Origin: Bacteroidota bacterium
GTDB taxonomy: Bacteria; Bacteroidota; Bacteroidia; Bacteroidales; UBA10428
Assembly: GCA_023442525.1 (NCBI GenBank)
Contig: JAEZZA010000031.1
Location: 310,001 to 374,000, forward strand
Direction of reading: 5' to 3'
DNA: 64,000 bases
The translations under genes and the position numbers were made by a program. This document shows positions 8,351 to 19,118 of this stretch, piece after piece. The notes beneath the pieces are model-generated. The model was not told where the DNA came from, ran no database searches, and worked only from the letters and a program-made list of their open reading frames with translations. How positions within the stretch are numbered: position 1 is the stretch's first letter; the number at the start of each line of letters is the position of its first letter.

Positions 8351-9076
8351 TTGAAAAGGCTATTATTAACCATCCTGATATTTTATCCAATCCTCGTTCT
8401 GGCCCAGAAAGAGAAAGTACTCCGTGATCCTACCCACGACGATGCCTGGCTACATTTCGGGTTTTCATTGGGCATTAACACAATGGATTTTAATATCCGG
8501 CATTCGCTGATGGCTGTGGATTCCGGAATTTATACCGAAGTATCCACATTACGTCCCGGTTTTCATGTGCACGCACTTTCAAACCTCAGACTTGCACAGA
8601 ATTTTGATCTGCGTTTTACTCCGGGAATAGCCTTCGGAGGTGTCCGCGAAATCAACTATAAAACGAAAAATCCAGCAATTGATCCCGACGACAATCCCAT
8701 CAAAATCGAATCCAACTTTCTGGAATTCCCTTTACTTCTTAAATACAAATCCAAACGTCTGAACAATTTCCGTCCATATCTTATAGGAGGAACGAATTTA
8801 CGGGTTGACCTGGCTGCAACAAAGAAAACCTGGGGTCGATCGAGAAAAGAGAACAACCTTGTACTGGTAAAACCATTCGACCTGTATTATGAAATAGGTA
8901 CGGGATTTGATTTTTACCTTGAATACAGACTTAAAATTGCCATTGAATTCAAATATTCGGTGGGAATGACAAATGTGTTAAAAACCAATGTTCCCAACGA
9001 ACCCGACGCGGTTTATACAAAAGTTATCGATCGTCTGAATTCGAGAATGTTCATGGTTACCATACATTTTGAGTAA
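8351..9076 (+). CDS. porT: PorT-family outer-membrane barrel (type IX secretion)
   Basis: The product (241 aa) has a signal peptide (residues 1-18, ending VLAQ) and an eight-stranded type barrel. The segment HFGFSLGINTMDFNIR and the later LEFPLLLKYKSKRLNNFRPY are what I recognise in PorT, an outer-membrane protein needed for type IX secretion. The start is a TTG at 8351 directly after a run of T's; no ATG is available before the signal peptide. Other general 'outer membrane beta-barrel' proteins share parts of this pattern, so the specific T9SS assignment is less sure than the fold. Confidence 0.7.
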   Translation: MKRLLLTILIFYPILVLAQKEKVLRDPTHDDAWLHFGFSLGINTMDFNIRHSLMAVDSGIYTEVSTLRPGFHVHALSNLRLAQNFDLRFTPGIAFGGVREINYKTKNPAIDPDDNPIKIESNFLEFPLLLKYKSKRLNNFRPYLIGGTNLRVDLAATKKTWGRSRKENNLVLVKPFDLYYEIGTGFDFYLEYRLKIAIEFKYSVGMTNVLKTNVPNEPDAVYTKVIDRLNSRMFMVTIHFE

Positions 9077-9099
9077 TTTTGCCGGACATTCGCTGACAT

Positions 9100-10662
9100 T
9101 TGAAAAAAGAAATATCTCTTATACTTAGTCCCGAACAGGCCTCTGATCCTGTACTCTACATGTCTGCCGTTGCCGAAGCAGCCGGAGTTGATCCTTCTGC
9201 CATAACCGGTGCACGCATCATTCGTAAATCCATTGATGCCCGCAGCCGGAATATTAAAGTGAACATGGCATTTGATATATTTATGGGAGAAGAACCCTCA
9301 TCCCCGGTAGAAAACAGTTTCAACTACCAGAATGTCGAATCAAAACCCGAAGTAGCCATTACAGGTGCAGGACCTGCCGGCTTGTTTGCTGCACTGCGAC
9401 TTATTGAACTCGGCTACCGGCCCGTGATAATCGAACGTGGGAAAGACGTGCATGAGCGGAAAGCAGACATCGACAGGCTCGAAAGCAATCATGAGCTGGA
9501 TACCGATTCAAATTACTGCTTTGGTGAAGGTGGAGCAGGTACTTTTTCGGATGGAAAACTCTATACGCGGTCGACAAAGCGTGGAAATATCAGCCGTATA
9601 TTGGAGATCCTGTACCTGCATGGTGCAAATGAAAGTGTGCTATATGAAGCTCATCCGCATATAGGTTCTGATAAACTTCCGGGAATCATTGCGTCTATTC
9701 GTAAAACCATCGTCCAGTCGGGCGGTATATTTCTTTTCAATACCCGCGTATCCGATATATCCGTTTCAACCGGCCGGTTGAATTTCCTGCTGACTCAAAC
9801 GAATGAAAAAATTACATCACGGGCTTACCTGATGGCAACCGGTCATTCGGCAAGAGATGTATATTACCTGTTAAACGGAAAAGGAATCACTGTCGAGGCA
9901 AAGCCTTTTGCCATGGGAGTCAGGGTTGAGCATCCGCAGGAACTGATCAATAACATACAATATCATTGCCGGATGAATAAATATCTGCCTTCCGCTTCAT
10001 ACTCCGTAGTTGAGCAGGTAAATGGCAGGGGTGTATATTCATTTTGCATGTGCCCGGGGGGACAAATTGTTCCTTCAGCCACTGCAAACTATGAAATTGT
10101 TGTCAATGGCATGTCGGCATCTCGTCGTGATTCGTTATACGCGAATTCAGGAATAGTGGTGCAGGTAATGCCAACTGATTTCAGGTCGTATCAAAACATG
10201 CAGGGACTTGCAGGCTTGCGGTTACAGGAACTCCTTGAACAAAAAGCTTATAAACAGGTCCACAAGGGACAGTCGGCGCCCGCTCAGCGACTTACCGATT
10301 TTGTATCCGGAAGGAATTCATCAAATCTTCCGCCTTGCTCTTACCTGCCAGGTACAGTTGTATCACCCATGCATGAATGGCTTCCTGATTTTATTAAAAA
10401 TACTCTTAAGGAAGGATTCAAAAAATTTGATTCCAAGATGAGAGGTTTTCTCTCACGTGATGCCATAATAGTGGGTGTGGAATCGAGGACTTCATCACCT
10501 GTGAGAATTCCACGCAATCCGGAAACCGGAAATCATGTCAGGTTCGAAAACCTTTTCACAGCCGGGGAGGGAGCAGGATACGCCGGAGGTATAGTTTCTT
10601 CGGCAGTGGATGGTGAGAATATGGCGGAAAATATCGCGCGATACCTTTCGAAGACACCCTGA
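9100..10662 (+). CDS. FAD-dependent dehydrogenase (COG2509 type)
   Basis: The product (520 aa) has a short N-terminal domain (1-85) and then an FAD-binding Rossmann fold: AITGAGPAGLFAALRL near residue 87 and a ribose-binding acid in PVIIERG. Later come YCFGEGGAGTFSDGKLYTR, FAMGVRVEHPQ and the C-terminal FTAGEGAGYAGGIVSSAVDGE, which contacts FAD. This is the widespread 'uncharacterised FAD-dependent dehydrogenase' family whose substrate is not known. The start is TTG at 9100, 23 bases after the PorT-like gene, so the two may share a transcript. Confidence 0.9.
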   Translation: MKKEISLILSPEQASDPVLYMSAVAEAAGVDPSAITGARIIRKSIDARSRNIKVNMAFDIFMGEEPSSPVENSFNYQNVESKPEVAITGAGPAGLFAALRLIELGYRPVIIERGKDVHERKADIDRLESNHELDTDSNYCFGEGGAGTFSDGKLYTRSTKRGNISRILEILYLHGANESVLYEAHPHIGSDKLPGIIASIRKTIVQSGGIFLFNTRVSDISVSTGRLNFLLTQTNEKITSRAYLMATGHSARDVYYLLNGKGITVEAKPFAMGVRVEHPQELINNIQYHCRMNKYLPSASYSVVEQVNGRGVYSFCMCPGGQIVPSATANYEIVVNGMSASRRDSLYANSGIVVQVMPTDFRSYQNMQGLAGLRLQELLEQKAYKQVHKGQSAPAQRLTDFVSGRNSSNLPPCSYLPGTVVSPMHEWLPDFIKNTLKEGFKKFDSKMRGFLSRDAIIVGVESRTSSPVRIPRNPETGNHVRFENLFTAGEGAGYAGGIVSSAVDGENMAENIARYLSKTP

Positions 10663-10802
10663 ACTTAGTGGCAGGGTGCAGAACCGGCAACTATTTGTCT
10701 ATAAATTGCACCTGTTGGTATATTAGATTTGTTGCAGGCGTAAACTTGAACGATTTTTGAACGTTTTTTACTAAAGGTAATTCAGCAATTAATTATTACT
10801 TC

Positions 10803-13661
10803 ATGGAAAGAAAACTACTCCTTGTAATTCTCTGCCTCTTCTTATTAAATATAGCCGGTGCTATGGCCCAGTCGTTTAAGGTTACAGGCACCATTATCGA
10901 CAAAAATGACAATCAACCTGTAATCGGTGCGTTCGTATATCTGTCCGAAGCCAGCGATTCTACAAAAAAGGTTGCCACTACCACTGATGTGGACGGAAAA
11001 TTCACGCTGGCTAATTTAAAACGGAAGAACTATAAACTTACCATACAAAGCATTAACTACCAGCGCTATGATCAACCTCTTAACGTTTCCAGGAATATTG
11101 ATTTAGGCAATATTGTCCTCGAAATGGAAAGTAAGGTACTTAAGGAAGTTGTGGTTGTTGGCCAGGGAACCGCTGTCCAAAAGGGTGACACCACGGTTAT
11201 GACGGCCGAGTCGTTTAAAGTAACACAGGACGCCAATGCCGAAGATCTTGTAAAGAAGATGCCGGGTATTACTGTGGAGAACGGTACTATTAAAGCACGT
11301 GGAGAAGACGTGGGTCAGGTGCTGGTTGACGGGAAACCGTTTTTTGGCGACGACCCTTCTGTAGCGCTTCGTAACCTTCCTGCCGAAGTGATCGACAGGG
11401 TGCAGGTGTATAACCGGCTGAGCGACCAGGCAGAACTCACAGGGTTCGACGATGGTAACTCCACCCGTACCATTAATATTATCACCAAACGGGGAGCCAA
11501 ATACAGTTCATTCGGTAAATTTACCGGGGGAACCGATTTTGATTCAAAATACCTGGCTGGCGGGACGCTGAATCTTTTCAGCGGACCGAGACGCTTCACC
11601 TTTACAGGTATGACCAACAACATTAACCAGGCCAATTTTGCCATGCAGGATCTGATCGGATCAACCTCAGGCGGCGGAAACCGTGGCGGATGGGGCGGAC
11701 GGCAATTCGGCGGATGGGGCGGAATCAGTAAAAACAGCTCACTGGGTTTTAACTATATCGACAATTGGGGGAAGAAGATCCAGGCCTCAGGTAGTTACTT
11801 TTACAACACTTCTTCCACAACCCGCATCACAAACAGTAATACGGAATACCTGCTGATCAACGATGGGAAGTTTCAGTCGGATTCTTCTTATTCATTTTCG
11901 AAAAACCAGAACCATCGAATTAATATGCGCATCGAATATACCATCGACAGTATGAATTCGATGATCATTGTACCGCGTTTTTCGTTGCAGGATAATATGA
12001 GTCAAAATTCGTCACTGGGACAGATCTGGGGAGGATCGATATTTTCAAACAGTGATGAAGACCGCAGCTCGGATAATCTGGGTTATAACATTGGTAACGA
12101 CTTAACCTGGCGACATAAGTTTGCCAAAAAGGGAAGGACTTTGTCGGTAAGGTCGTCATTCTCAATCGACAGAAGAAACAATGAAACCACAGACCTGGCA
12201 AAAATCGATTCCATTTACGATGACCAGTTTATTGATGATCTTACAAAGAGTTTCGATCTGAATACCAATTTGAATTATACCGAACCACTCGGCAAAAAAA
12301 GCCAGTTACAGGTCAATTTGAACAATCGCTTCCGCCGGGGTGACAACAGCCGGGAAGTTTATAAAATTGACCGCGATGAGGCTTACAATCTGAATTTGAA
12401 TAACCGTATGGATTCACTTTCCAATGTTTTCGACAGTGATTACATAACCACCCGGGGCGGGTTATCCTATTTATACAAAAACGACAAGCTGAACCTCTCA
12501 GCCGGATTTAATTATGAAAGGGCAGATCTGGAGGGTACACAGACCTTCCCTATAGAAGAAGACGTTAAGAAAAGTTTTCAGAACATCCTTCCGAATTTCA
12601 TGATTAACTATAAGTTTTCAGATATAACCAATCTGAGGATTTTTTACCGGACAGATACGGATGCTCCGTCGATCTCTGAATTACAGAATGCTGTTAATAA
12701 TTCCAACCGAAGGAGGCTTAGCACAGGAAATCCGAGACTTAAACAGGAGTATGAACATAATCTGATCGCCCGTTTTTCTTATGCAAATCCTACATCGGGA
12801 TTTAACACCTTTATATTCATGAGAGGTGCGTATGCTACCGACATCATAACACGGAAAACCATTTATGCCGAAGGAGATACACTTTTCCGGCCCGATAATA
12901 TCGACGTTATGCTTTTACCCGGAAGCCAGATCAGTTACCCCGTGAACCTCGATCACAGCTATCAGTTCAATTCCATGGTAAATGTGAGCTACTTTTTTAA
13001 ACCGATCAAAAGCAATGTCAGCCTGGTTACCGGTTTTAACTACTCTCAGAACCCGGAGTTTGCAAAAATGCAGCTTAACCGTCAGAATGCATATTCCATG
13101 CTTAACAGTCTGATTGTAACCAGCAACATAAGCGAAAATGTCGATTTCACACTTTCCTATACATCTAATTACAGTGTGAACAAGTATAGCCTGGCCGGCA
13201 TGAATAACAGGTGGCTATGGTATCAGAATGCAAGTGCACGACTGAACCTGATCATGTGGAAAGGAATAACATTTAGTACCGATATCGTAGGTCAATATAA
13301 TCAGGGGTCCGATCTTTCGGATGATTACAGCAAGAAGTATTTTGTCTGGAATGCCAGTGTTGGCAAGAAATTTCTTAAGAACAACGCGGCCGAGCTGCGC
13401 GTTGGAGCCTACGACATACTTGATCAGAACAACACCATCTCTCGTTCGGTTTCACCGACTTCGATTGTTGACAGCCGAACAAATGCATACCGCAGATACT
13501 TCCTTGTTCTGTTTACCTATAATTTAAGGCCGGGAAAAGGTCAGGGCGCACCACAGGATCAGAAGCAGGAACCCAGAGGATATCCGGGTGGCGGACCTCC
13601 TCCGGGAATGCCTCCTGGACCTCCTCCGGGTGGATTCAGACCAGGCGGCCAGGCATTTTAA
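10803..13661 (+). CDS. TonB-dependent receptor-like outer-membrane protein
   Basis: The product (952 aa) has a signal peptide (1-22), a carboxypeptidase-regulatory-like beta-sandwich (about 26-110), a plug domain (about 130-225, with VLVDGKPFFGDDPS), and a large barrel to about residue 925. It matches the 'outer membrane beta-barrel family' of Bacteroidota receptors, whose ligands are usually unknown. Two unusual features are a Gly/Trp-rich insert near residues 290-308 and a Gly/Pro-rich C-terminal tail of about 35 residues after the last strand. No SusD partner is present, which argues against a polysaccharide utilisation locus. Its stop overlaps the stop of the convergent peptidase gene by 4 bases. 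A TAGATTTG -7-like box lies at 10724-10731 without a well-spaced -33. Confidence 0.88.
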   Translation: MERKLLLVILCLFLLNIAGAMAQSFKVTGTIIDKNDNQPVIGAFVYLSEASDSTKKVATTTDVDGKFTLANLKRKNYKLTIQSINYQRYDQPLNVSRNIDLGNIVLEMESKVLKEVVVVGQGTAVQKGDTTVMTAESFKVTQDANAEDLVKKMPGITVENGTIKARGEDVGQVLVDGKPFFGDDPSVALRNLPAEVIDRVQVYNRLSDQAELTGFDDGNSTRTINIITKRGAKYSSFGKFTGGTDFDSKYLAGGTLNLFSGPRRFTFTGMTNNINQANFAMQDLIGSTSGGGNRGGWGGRQFGGWGGISKNSSLGFNYIDNWGKKIQASGSYFYNTSSTTRITNSNTEYLLINDGKFQSDSSYSFSKNQNHRINMRIEYTIDSMNSMIIVPRFSLQDNMSQNSSLGQIWGGSIFSNSDEDRSSDNLGYNIGNDLTWRHKFAKKGRTLSVRSSFSIDRRNNETTDLAKIDSIYDDQFIDDLTKSFDLNTNLNYTEPLGKKSQLQVNLNNRFRRGDNSREVYKIDRDEAYNLNLNNRMDSLSNVFDSDYITTRGGLSYLYKNDKLNLSAGFNYERADLEGTQTFPIEEDVKKSFQNILPNFMINYKFSDITNLRIFYRTDTDAPSISELQNAVNNSNRRRLSTGNPRLKQEYEHNLIARFSYANPTSGFNTFIFMRGAYATDIITRKTIYAEGDTLFRPDNIDVMLLPGSQISYPVNLDHSYQFNSMVNVSYFFKPIKSNVSLVTGFNYSQNPEFAKMQLNRQNAYSMLNSLIVTSNISENVDFTLSYTSNYSVNKYSLAGMNNRWLWYQNASARLNLIMWKGITFSTDIVGQYNQGSDLSDDYSKKYFVWNASVGKKFLKNNAAELRVGAYDILDQNNTISRSVSPTSIVDSRTNAYRRYFLVLFTYNLRPGKGQGAPQDQKQEPRGYPGGGPPPGMPPGPPPGGFRPGGQAF

Positions 13662-15694
13662 AGTTTTTCCAACGCTTCGTTTACCGAATTCAATACCGGC
13701 TGCACCGATATGGGAGTACCAACGGCGCCTTGCATCCATTGCTGAGGTGTGAGTCTGCCCTGTCGTAGTATTCTCTCCAGTTCAGTTGCAAAGGGTTTAC
13801 CCTCGAGGTATTCGGCGAGCTGGAACTCAATAATGTGGCCGTAGGCATAGTTCGGCAGATACAAAGGAGCATTGATCATGTGTGAATAAATGGCCAGTAT
13901 GGGCTGGTCGTTCATCCCGAATACCGGAGCATAGTATTGGTTCCAGATTTCCAATGCAATACGGTTAACGGCATCCTTCAGCTCAACGGCCGTGGCATTG
14001 GGATTATCGTATAACCACTTCCATGTGCCAATATCAACCAGCGAAACTCCCATTATTTCGTAGAGCGACCAAAAGTTATCCAGATTATTCAGGTATACCT
14101 GGGAGGGGTTCGTGTTTTTCATGCCCAGTAATTCCAGGTCGTTTTTCTGGAACATAAATGCTATGGCTTCAGTAAAGGCAGTATTGGGTACGCCCTTTAG
14201 CATAAAGTAGTCCATGTTGTATAGAGTGATCGTCTGTTCAACATTATGCCCGAACTCATGAACTGCTATGTTGTATCCTTTATAATCCATCCCGTTGTCA
14301 AATATACGGGTGCGCAGCCTCGATTTCTGATCGCGTGATTCAGCTCCCCATGCATGGCCGGAACCTCTTGCCGGATCAACCTGTATCCTGGAACATATTT
14401 CATTGGCTCTCTGAGGTGTGAATCCCAGTTTTACCATAATTTCGGGCAATCCTGCCTGCACAGCCTGAGGGTTCGGATACTTGGTACGTGCAAGTTTATC
14501 CAGTGTCTCTGCAGGTATGGAAGTACGCGTTTTAAATCCGTCGTACCATATGTCGAAAGGTTCCAGATCTCTTCCGAGCCTGCTTTTTATTAATTCTGCA
14601 ACCCGGGCAACTTCGGGAGATGACAGGTAAGTTTTAAACAGTTCTTCAACATCGGCCAGGGGAATTTCCATATCCGATTCGAAAGTGCGTTTGATATAGG
14701 TGTTCAAGCCCGGGTAATAGGGATCAACCTTTTGTTGTGCATGAAAGAACTGAAGCAATACATCAAAACGTGTTGAAGGCTCAGATGTGGTATTAATTTC
14801 GGCGCCATCGCGTGTAACTCTATTTGTATACGGATTATAGTTGTATTCAGGTGAATTAATTACTTCCTGTGGAATTTCCTGAGTTACGATCCTCTTCATC
14901 ACTTCGTAAATCATCCTCTGTTTCTCCAGTCCTTCCGAATTACCGTAATTGGTTTTTATTTCATCCCGGAGGTTCCAGTGGCTCAGTAGCTTCATATCGG
15001 CGGGGAACAATGTTTTCCCTTCATTGTTAATCAGCTTGCCTGCGAAAATATTGTAATCGGCAATATACATTTCAGAGCGTGTATTGGCATTTACCACCAG
15101 CTGATTCACTTCGGCAGGTACACGTGAATCGAAAATATCACCCATACGTGCGTATGCCCATTGCTGACGCGACCATTCAGCAGCCTTTTCAGTTTTTTCT
15201 TCCAATGAATAATTTGGAAAATTCAGAGCTATGATGAAAGCGATCTTGTTATTGAAAAAATCATCAGTGAGATGAGTGAGCGGGTTGTACGATCCGAAAG
15301 CCTCGTCGACCGGAAGGATTTCTCCGGCATCCAGATGCAATGGTGTGTTCAGGCCGAGTACCACACTGTTGAAACTTCCGAAAACCGTTTCAAAATTGGT
15401 GGAAATACGATGGAACAATTTTTCCAGCTTCACAGGATCACTAATGAATTGCTCCTTACAGAACGAGGAAAACTCTGAATCGCTTCCGTCATTTTTTGTC
15501 CATAATGAAGCGACCTGCTTTACTCCCTTTTCAATTCGACCGGGCGACTCACTGCCATGTTGCTGAACTAATGAATCGATCACACTTTGCACCGTAGACT
15601 CCATAATCTCTGACGATTTGGTTGATTTATCCGATTTGGGGCTGCTGCATGCAACCACTAACAACAGCGTACATAGGATGGTTATTTGCTTCAT
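13658..15694 (-). CDS. Exported lipoprotein zinc metallopeptidase (HEFGH, M3-like)
   Basis: The product (678 aa) starts with a lipoprotein signal (LLLVVACSS, lipid Cys at about 16) and so should be anchored in the envelope. The zinc motif HEFGH is near residue 479, with a downstream acidic region (FTEAIAFMFQ) about 30 residues on that can supply the third ligand, as in gluzincin peptidases. The overall alpha-helical character recalls M3 or M32 oligopeptidases, but I cannot place it in a named family. It may degrade peptides taken up through the outer membrane. It converges on the TonB-type receptor and precedes the rRNA methyltransferase's 3' side on the same strand. Confidence 0.8.
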   Translation of the reverse strand: MKQITILCTLLLVVACSSPKSDKSTKSSEIMESTVQSVIDSLVQQHGSESPGRIEKGVKQVASLWTKNDGSDSEFSSFCKEQFISDPVKLEKLFHRISTNFETVFGSFNSVVLGLNTPLHLDAGEILPVDEAFGSYNPLTHLTDDFFNNKIAFIIALNFPNYSLEEKTEKAAEWSRQQWAYARMGDIFDSRVPAEVNQLVVNANTRSEMYIADYNIFAGKLINNEGKTLFPADMKLLSHWNLRDEIKTNYGNSEGLEKQRMIYEVMKRIVTQEIPQEVINSPEYNYNPYTNRVTRDGAEINTTSEPSTRFDVLLQFFHAQQKVDPYYPGLNTYIKRTFESDMEIPLADVEELFKTYLSSPEVARVAELIKSRLGRDLEPFDIWYDGFKTRTSIPAETLDKLARTKYPNPQAVQAGLPEIMVKLGFTPQRANEICSRIQVDPARGSGHAWGAESRDQKSRLRTRIFDNGMDYKGYNIAVHEFGHNVEQTITLYNMDYFMLKGVPNTAFTEAIAFMFQKNDLELLGMKNTNPSQVYLNNLDNFWSLYEIMGVSLVDIGTWKWLYDNPNATAVELKDAVNRIALEIWNQYYAPVFGMNDQPILAIYSHMINAPLYLPNYAYGHIIEFQLAEYLEGKPFATELERILRQGRLTPQQWMQGAVGTPISVQPVLNSVNEALEKL

Positions 15695-15723
15695 AATATA
15701 TTGTTAGGTTAAAAATTTCAGGT

Positions 15724-16497
15724 TCAGGACGATCTGATTATACCAAGTGTAACGGCTACCGAAGAGGCAACATTTAATGATTCAACATGAAACCGATCGG
15801 AATGGTATGGCGGAATGGTAACCTTTCGGTTGATGAACCCTGAGTACGAAAGAGAAATTCCCCGCGATTCGTTGCCGAATACCAGCATTCCTTTACTCAA
15901 TCCTTTCAGTTCCGAAACCTGCTCACCGTTCATATAAGTACCGATTACAGGGAAGTTACTATAGGTCGATATCTTTTGGAACAGTTCCATGAAATCCACA
16001 TAATGGATTTTCACATTGAAAACCGATCCCATCGAAGACTGTATTACCTTAGGATTATAGCGATCGGCGCAACCTTCGTTGCAAAAAATACTCTCAACAC
16101 CAAACCAGTCGGCAGTCCTGATGATTGTTCCAAGGTTGCCCGGATCCTGAACGGTGTCAAGAGCCAGTGATAATGAAGTTTGAACCTGAGGATAGACCGG
16201 TTCATAGTTCCGGTAAGGGACAACAGCAATGGCAGACGGTGGTGTGTCGAACGAGGAGATCTTTTCGAGATCTGTTGGAGTACATTCATACACTTCGTCA
16301 ATTTTTCCGTGAAGATGTTTATTGCTTTCGAGCCATTCAGCTGTGGCAGCAATCAGAATCACATCCTGTCCCGGCTTTTGCAGAAGATCTGTGACCAGTT
16401 TGTTACCTTCGGCAACGAGCTGGCTGTTCGCATCCCTGAATTTTTTCAACTTAAGTGATGTAAGATACTTCACCTTATTTTTACTCAGCAAAGGCAT
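15724..16497 (-). CDS. TrmH/SpoU-family RNA 2'-O-ribose methyltransferase
   Basis: The product (257 aa) has an N-terminal substrate-binding domain (about 1-100) and a C-terminal SPOUT domain with a trefoil knot. Motif 1 is DTVQDPGNLGTIIRTADWFG, motif 2 LVFGNESRGIS and motif 3 ESLNVASSVAVTL, all needed for S-adenosylmethionine binding and dimerisation. Members methylate the 2'-hydroxyl of rRNA or tRNA bases; the target is not predictable here. It lies between the peptidase and the divergent tamL gene, a pairing often seen in Bacteroidota. Confidence 0.92.
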   Translation of the reverse strand: MPLLSKNKVKYLTSLKLKKFRDANSQLVAEGNKLVTDLLQKPGQDVILIAATAEWLESNKHLHGKIDEVYECTPTDLEKISSFDTPPSAIAVVPYRNYEPVYPQVQTSLSLALDTVQDPGNLGTIIRTADWFGVESIFCNEGCADRYNPKVIQSSMGSVFNVKIHYVDFMELFQKISTYSNFPVIGTYMNGEQVSELKGLSKGMLVFGNESRGISLSYSGFINRKVTIPPYHSDRFHVESLNVASSVAVTLGIIRSS

Positions 16498-16769
16498 TCC
16501 TGTTCAATTCTTCTTATGTAATATCTCTCAATCTACAACAACAAATCTCAAACCCAAAACGCAAACCTTGTGGATGGTATCCCCGAAACGCCCCCCGGGC
16601 CATAAAACATGAAGCACTAAACGCGAAGCATCTTTCAAAGGTATCAATTTCAATGTAAAAGTGATTTTGGCAGACAGTATTTACCTATTAAAATTATCTT
16701 TGTGATTGATCAATGGTTACACGAATTCAGTTCCTGAAACCTCACTGAGGTTGTATTTTAAATTGAACA

Positions 16770-19112
16770 GTGATTCCAACATTTCGAAAATTATTGTTAA
16801 GACTACGAGGAATTCTAACCGTATTAAGGGTTATTCTGGTTGTTTTGTTTTTCGCGTCATACTCATGTTCACCTGCCAGGCATCTTCCCGAAGGTCAGTA
16901 CCTGGTTGGCCGGAATCATATAAAAACAAAGGAAAAGCACCTGCCCGAACCGGAACTTGAAAGCTACATAATTCAGCGTCCGAACAAGAGACTTTTTGGA
17001 ATGCGTTTTTATCTGGGGCTCTATAATCTGTCGAATCCTGAAAAGACAAGATGGCCGCACGGCTGGTTAAGACGAATTGGTGAAGAGCCAGTAATCTATG
17101 ATTCAGCCCTTACACGGTCGAGTACGGAACAACTTACCCAGTTTCTCGCAAATAAAGGCTTTTATAAAGCCCTGGTAACCGATTCGGTTTATTATAAAAA
17201 AAAGAACGCAATCATTAACTATAAAGTTGTTTTCAATGAGCCATACCGGGTTAAGAAAATAAAACATGTATTTCAGGATACGACACTTTCATCGAAGATA
17301 ATGGCTGATTCTGCGCAGTCGAACCTGAGAATCAACATGCGGTTCGACAAAGATCGTTTGCAGCAGGAACGTGTCAGGATTGAAAACCTGCTTAAGGAAA
17401 AGGGGTATTTTAATTTTTCGAAAGAATATATTTATTATGATGCGCTTACTGACCCCGACGATAATTCGGTTGAACTCACCCTGTTTGTAAATGAATATTC
17501 GGGAGGGAAACCCGACCCGTTTTCAAAAATCCGTGTACATCCGGTTTATCGTATTAGAAATGTGTTTGTATACCCTAATTTCAGCGATGCCGATTACACT
17601 GCGCAAATAATACCCGATACCACTTTTTTCAGGAACCTGTACTTTCTTACCACATCAAAGCCCAATCTGAAGCCAAATGCAATTGCCAACCGGAATTACC
17701 TGATACCAGGGGAACTTTATAAACTAAGCGATGTGAACCGGACTTACCGGAATATAACGTCGCTGAACATAGTGCGGTTTACAAATATTACCTTTAAAGA
17801 AATAGACTCGCTGCAGACATTCAATAATGAGAAGTACCTGGATGCAAGAATTGAAATCACGCAGAAGAAACTGCAATCGTTCCAGGCCGAAATAGCGGGT
17901 ACCAATTCCTCGGGGGACCTGGGTGTGAGAGGTAACCTTTTATATTCGAATTTCAATTTGTTCAGAGGTGCCGAAGTGTTTAACACAAGAATTACCGGTG
18001 CCATTGAATCGTTGAAGAATCAGACCGACGGACAATATAAAAGCATGAAAGAAATAGGTGCCGAGGCCAATATTCTTTTTCCAAAGTTTTTCGCACCCTT
18101 GCGACTTGAAGGTTTTGTAAAAAAGTATGCTCCAAAGACTTCAATACTGGTGTCGTTTAATTACCAATCAAGACCCGACTTCACGCGGTCTATCGCCAAT
18201 AGTTCATTTTCGTACCGGTGGAATACGAGTAGTTATATTACCCATTCGCTTTATCCTTTTGAATTCAGCTATGTAAAGATTTATAAGGAACTTTCACAGG
18301 AGGGCTGGCTCGATTCGATTCAGCGAACTCCTCTGGCGTACAGCTTCCAGGACCACGTAGTAAATGTGGCCCGCTATTCATTCGAGCTGAATAATCAGGT
18401 AATTGGTAAAAGCAGAAATTTTGTTTTCACCCGTCTGAATATTGAATCAGCAGGTTTAATTGTTAATACGGCAATAAACGGATTCGGAAATCAACAGGAT
18501 TCCATTCAAAAGTTGTTTGGAGTTCCTTATTTCCAATTTCTGCTCGGCGATATTGATTTCAGGTATTACAATGTCATCGACAGGCAGAATCGTGTAGTTT
18601 TCAGACTGTTCGCCGGTATGGGTTATCCCTATGGTAATTCCACGAGTCTGCCATACGAGAAAAAATATTTTGCAGGAGGTCCAAACAGCATGAGGGCTTG
18701 GAATACACGCGATCTCGGACCGGGATCATATCGGGAAGAGAGGCCCGATTCGGGTTTATTCTTTCCTAACCGTAACGGAGATATAAAGCTCGAGGCTAAT
18801 TTGGAGTATCGGTTTAAGCTGGTTTGGAAAATGGAGGCAGCATTGTTTTTGGATGCCGGAAACGTGTGGGAATATGGGAAAGACGAGAATAAGCCCGGAG
18901 CCAACTTCGAATGGGACCGGTTTTACAAGGAGATTGCAGTGGGTACCGGTTTTGGGGCACGGTTCGACTTTTCATTTTTTCTATTGAGGATCGATTTGGG
19001 TATCAGGTTACGAGATCCGGCCATTGAGGGAGATAAAAAATGGATCCCTGTCTTCAGGGATTTTGGATTTAACGATCTGCATTTGAAATTTGGTATCGGG
19101 TATCCTTTCTGA
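16770..19112 (+). CDS. tamL: TamL: lipoprotein form of the TamA/BamA outer-membrane assembly factor
   Basis: The product (780 aa) has a hydrophobic signal with a lipobox-like cysteine at about residue 33 (SYSCSPARHLPEGQ), POTRA-type repeats (about 120-330), and a C-terminal 16-strand barrel. The GGPNSMRAW motif near residue 635 corresponds to the conserved loop-6 motif of the Omp85 family. The lipid-modified N-terminus is the mark of TamL, the TamA counterpart of Bacteroidota, which works with TamB in outer-membrane assembly; no tamB is in this window. The start is GTG at 16770. A TATCTTTG box (16695-16702) could be the -7 element, but its -33 is poorly spaced. Confidence 0.88.
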   Translation: MIPTFRKLLLRLRGILTVLRVILVVLFFASYSCSPARHLPEGQYLVGRNHIKTKEKHLPEPELESYIIQRPNKRLFGMRFYLGLYNLSNPEKTRWPHGWLRRIGEEPVIYDSALTRSSTEQLTQFLANKGFYKALVTDSVYYKKKNAIINYKVVFNEPYRVKKIKHVFQDTTLSSKIMADSAQSNLRINMRFDKDRLQQERVRIENLLKEKGYFNFSKEYIYYDALTDPDDNSVELTLFVNEYSGGKPDPFSKIRVHPVYRIRNVFVYPNFSDADYTAQIIPDTTFFRNLYFLTTSKPNLKPNAIANRNYLIPGELYKLSDVNRTYRNITSLNIVRFTNITFKEIDSLQTFNNEKYLDARIEITQKKLQSFQAEIAGTNSSGDLGVRGNLLYSNFNLFRGAEVFNTRITGAIESLKNQTDGQYKSMKEIGAEANILFPKFFAPLRLEGFVKKYAPKTSILVSFNYQSRPDFTRSIANSSFSYRWNTSSYITHSLYPFEFSYVKIYKELSQEGWLDSIQRTPLAYSFQDHVVNVARYSFELNNQVIGKSRNFVFTRLNIESAGLIVNTAINGFGNQQDSIQKLFGVPYFQFLLGDIDFRYYNVIDRQNRVVFRLFAGMGYPYGNSTSLPYEKKYFAGGPNSMRAWNTRDLGPGSYREERPDSGLFFPNRNGDIKLEANLEYRFKLVWKMEAALFLDAGNVWEYGKDENKPGANFEWDRFYKEIAVGTGFGARFDFSFFLLRIDLGIRLRDPAIEGDKKWIPVFRDFGFNDLHLKFGIGYPF

Positions 19113-19118
19113 TAAAAT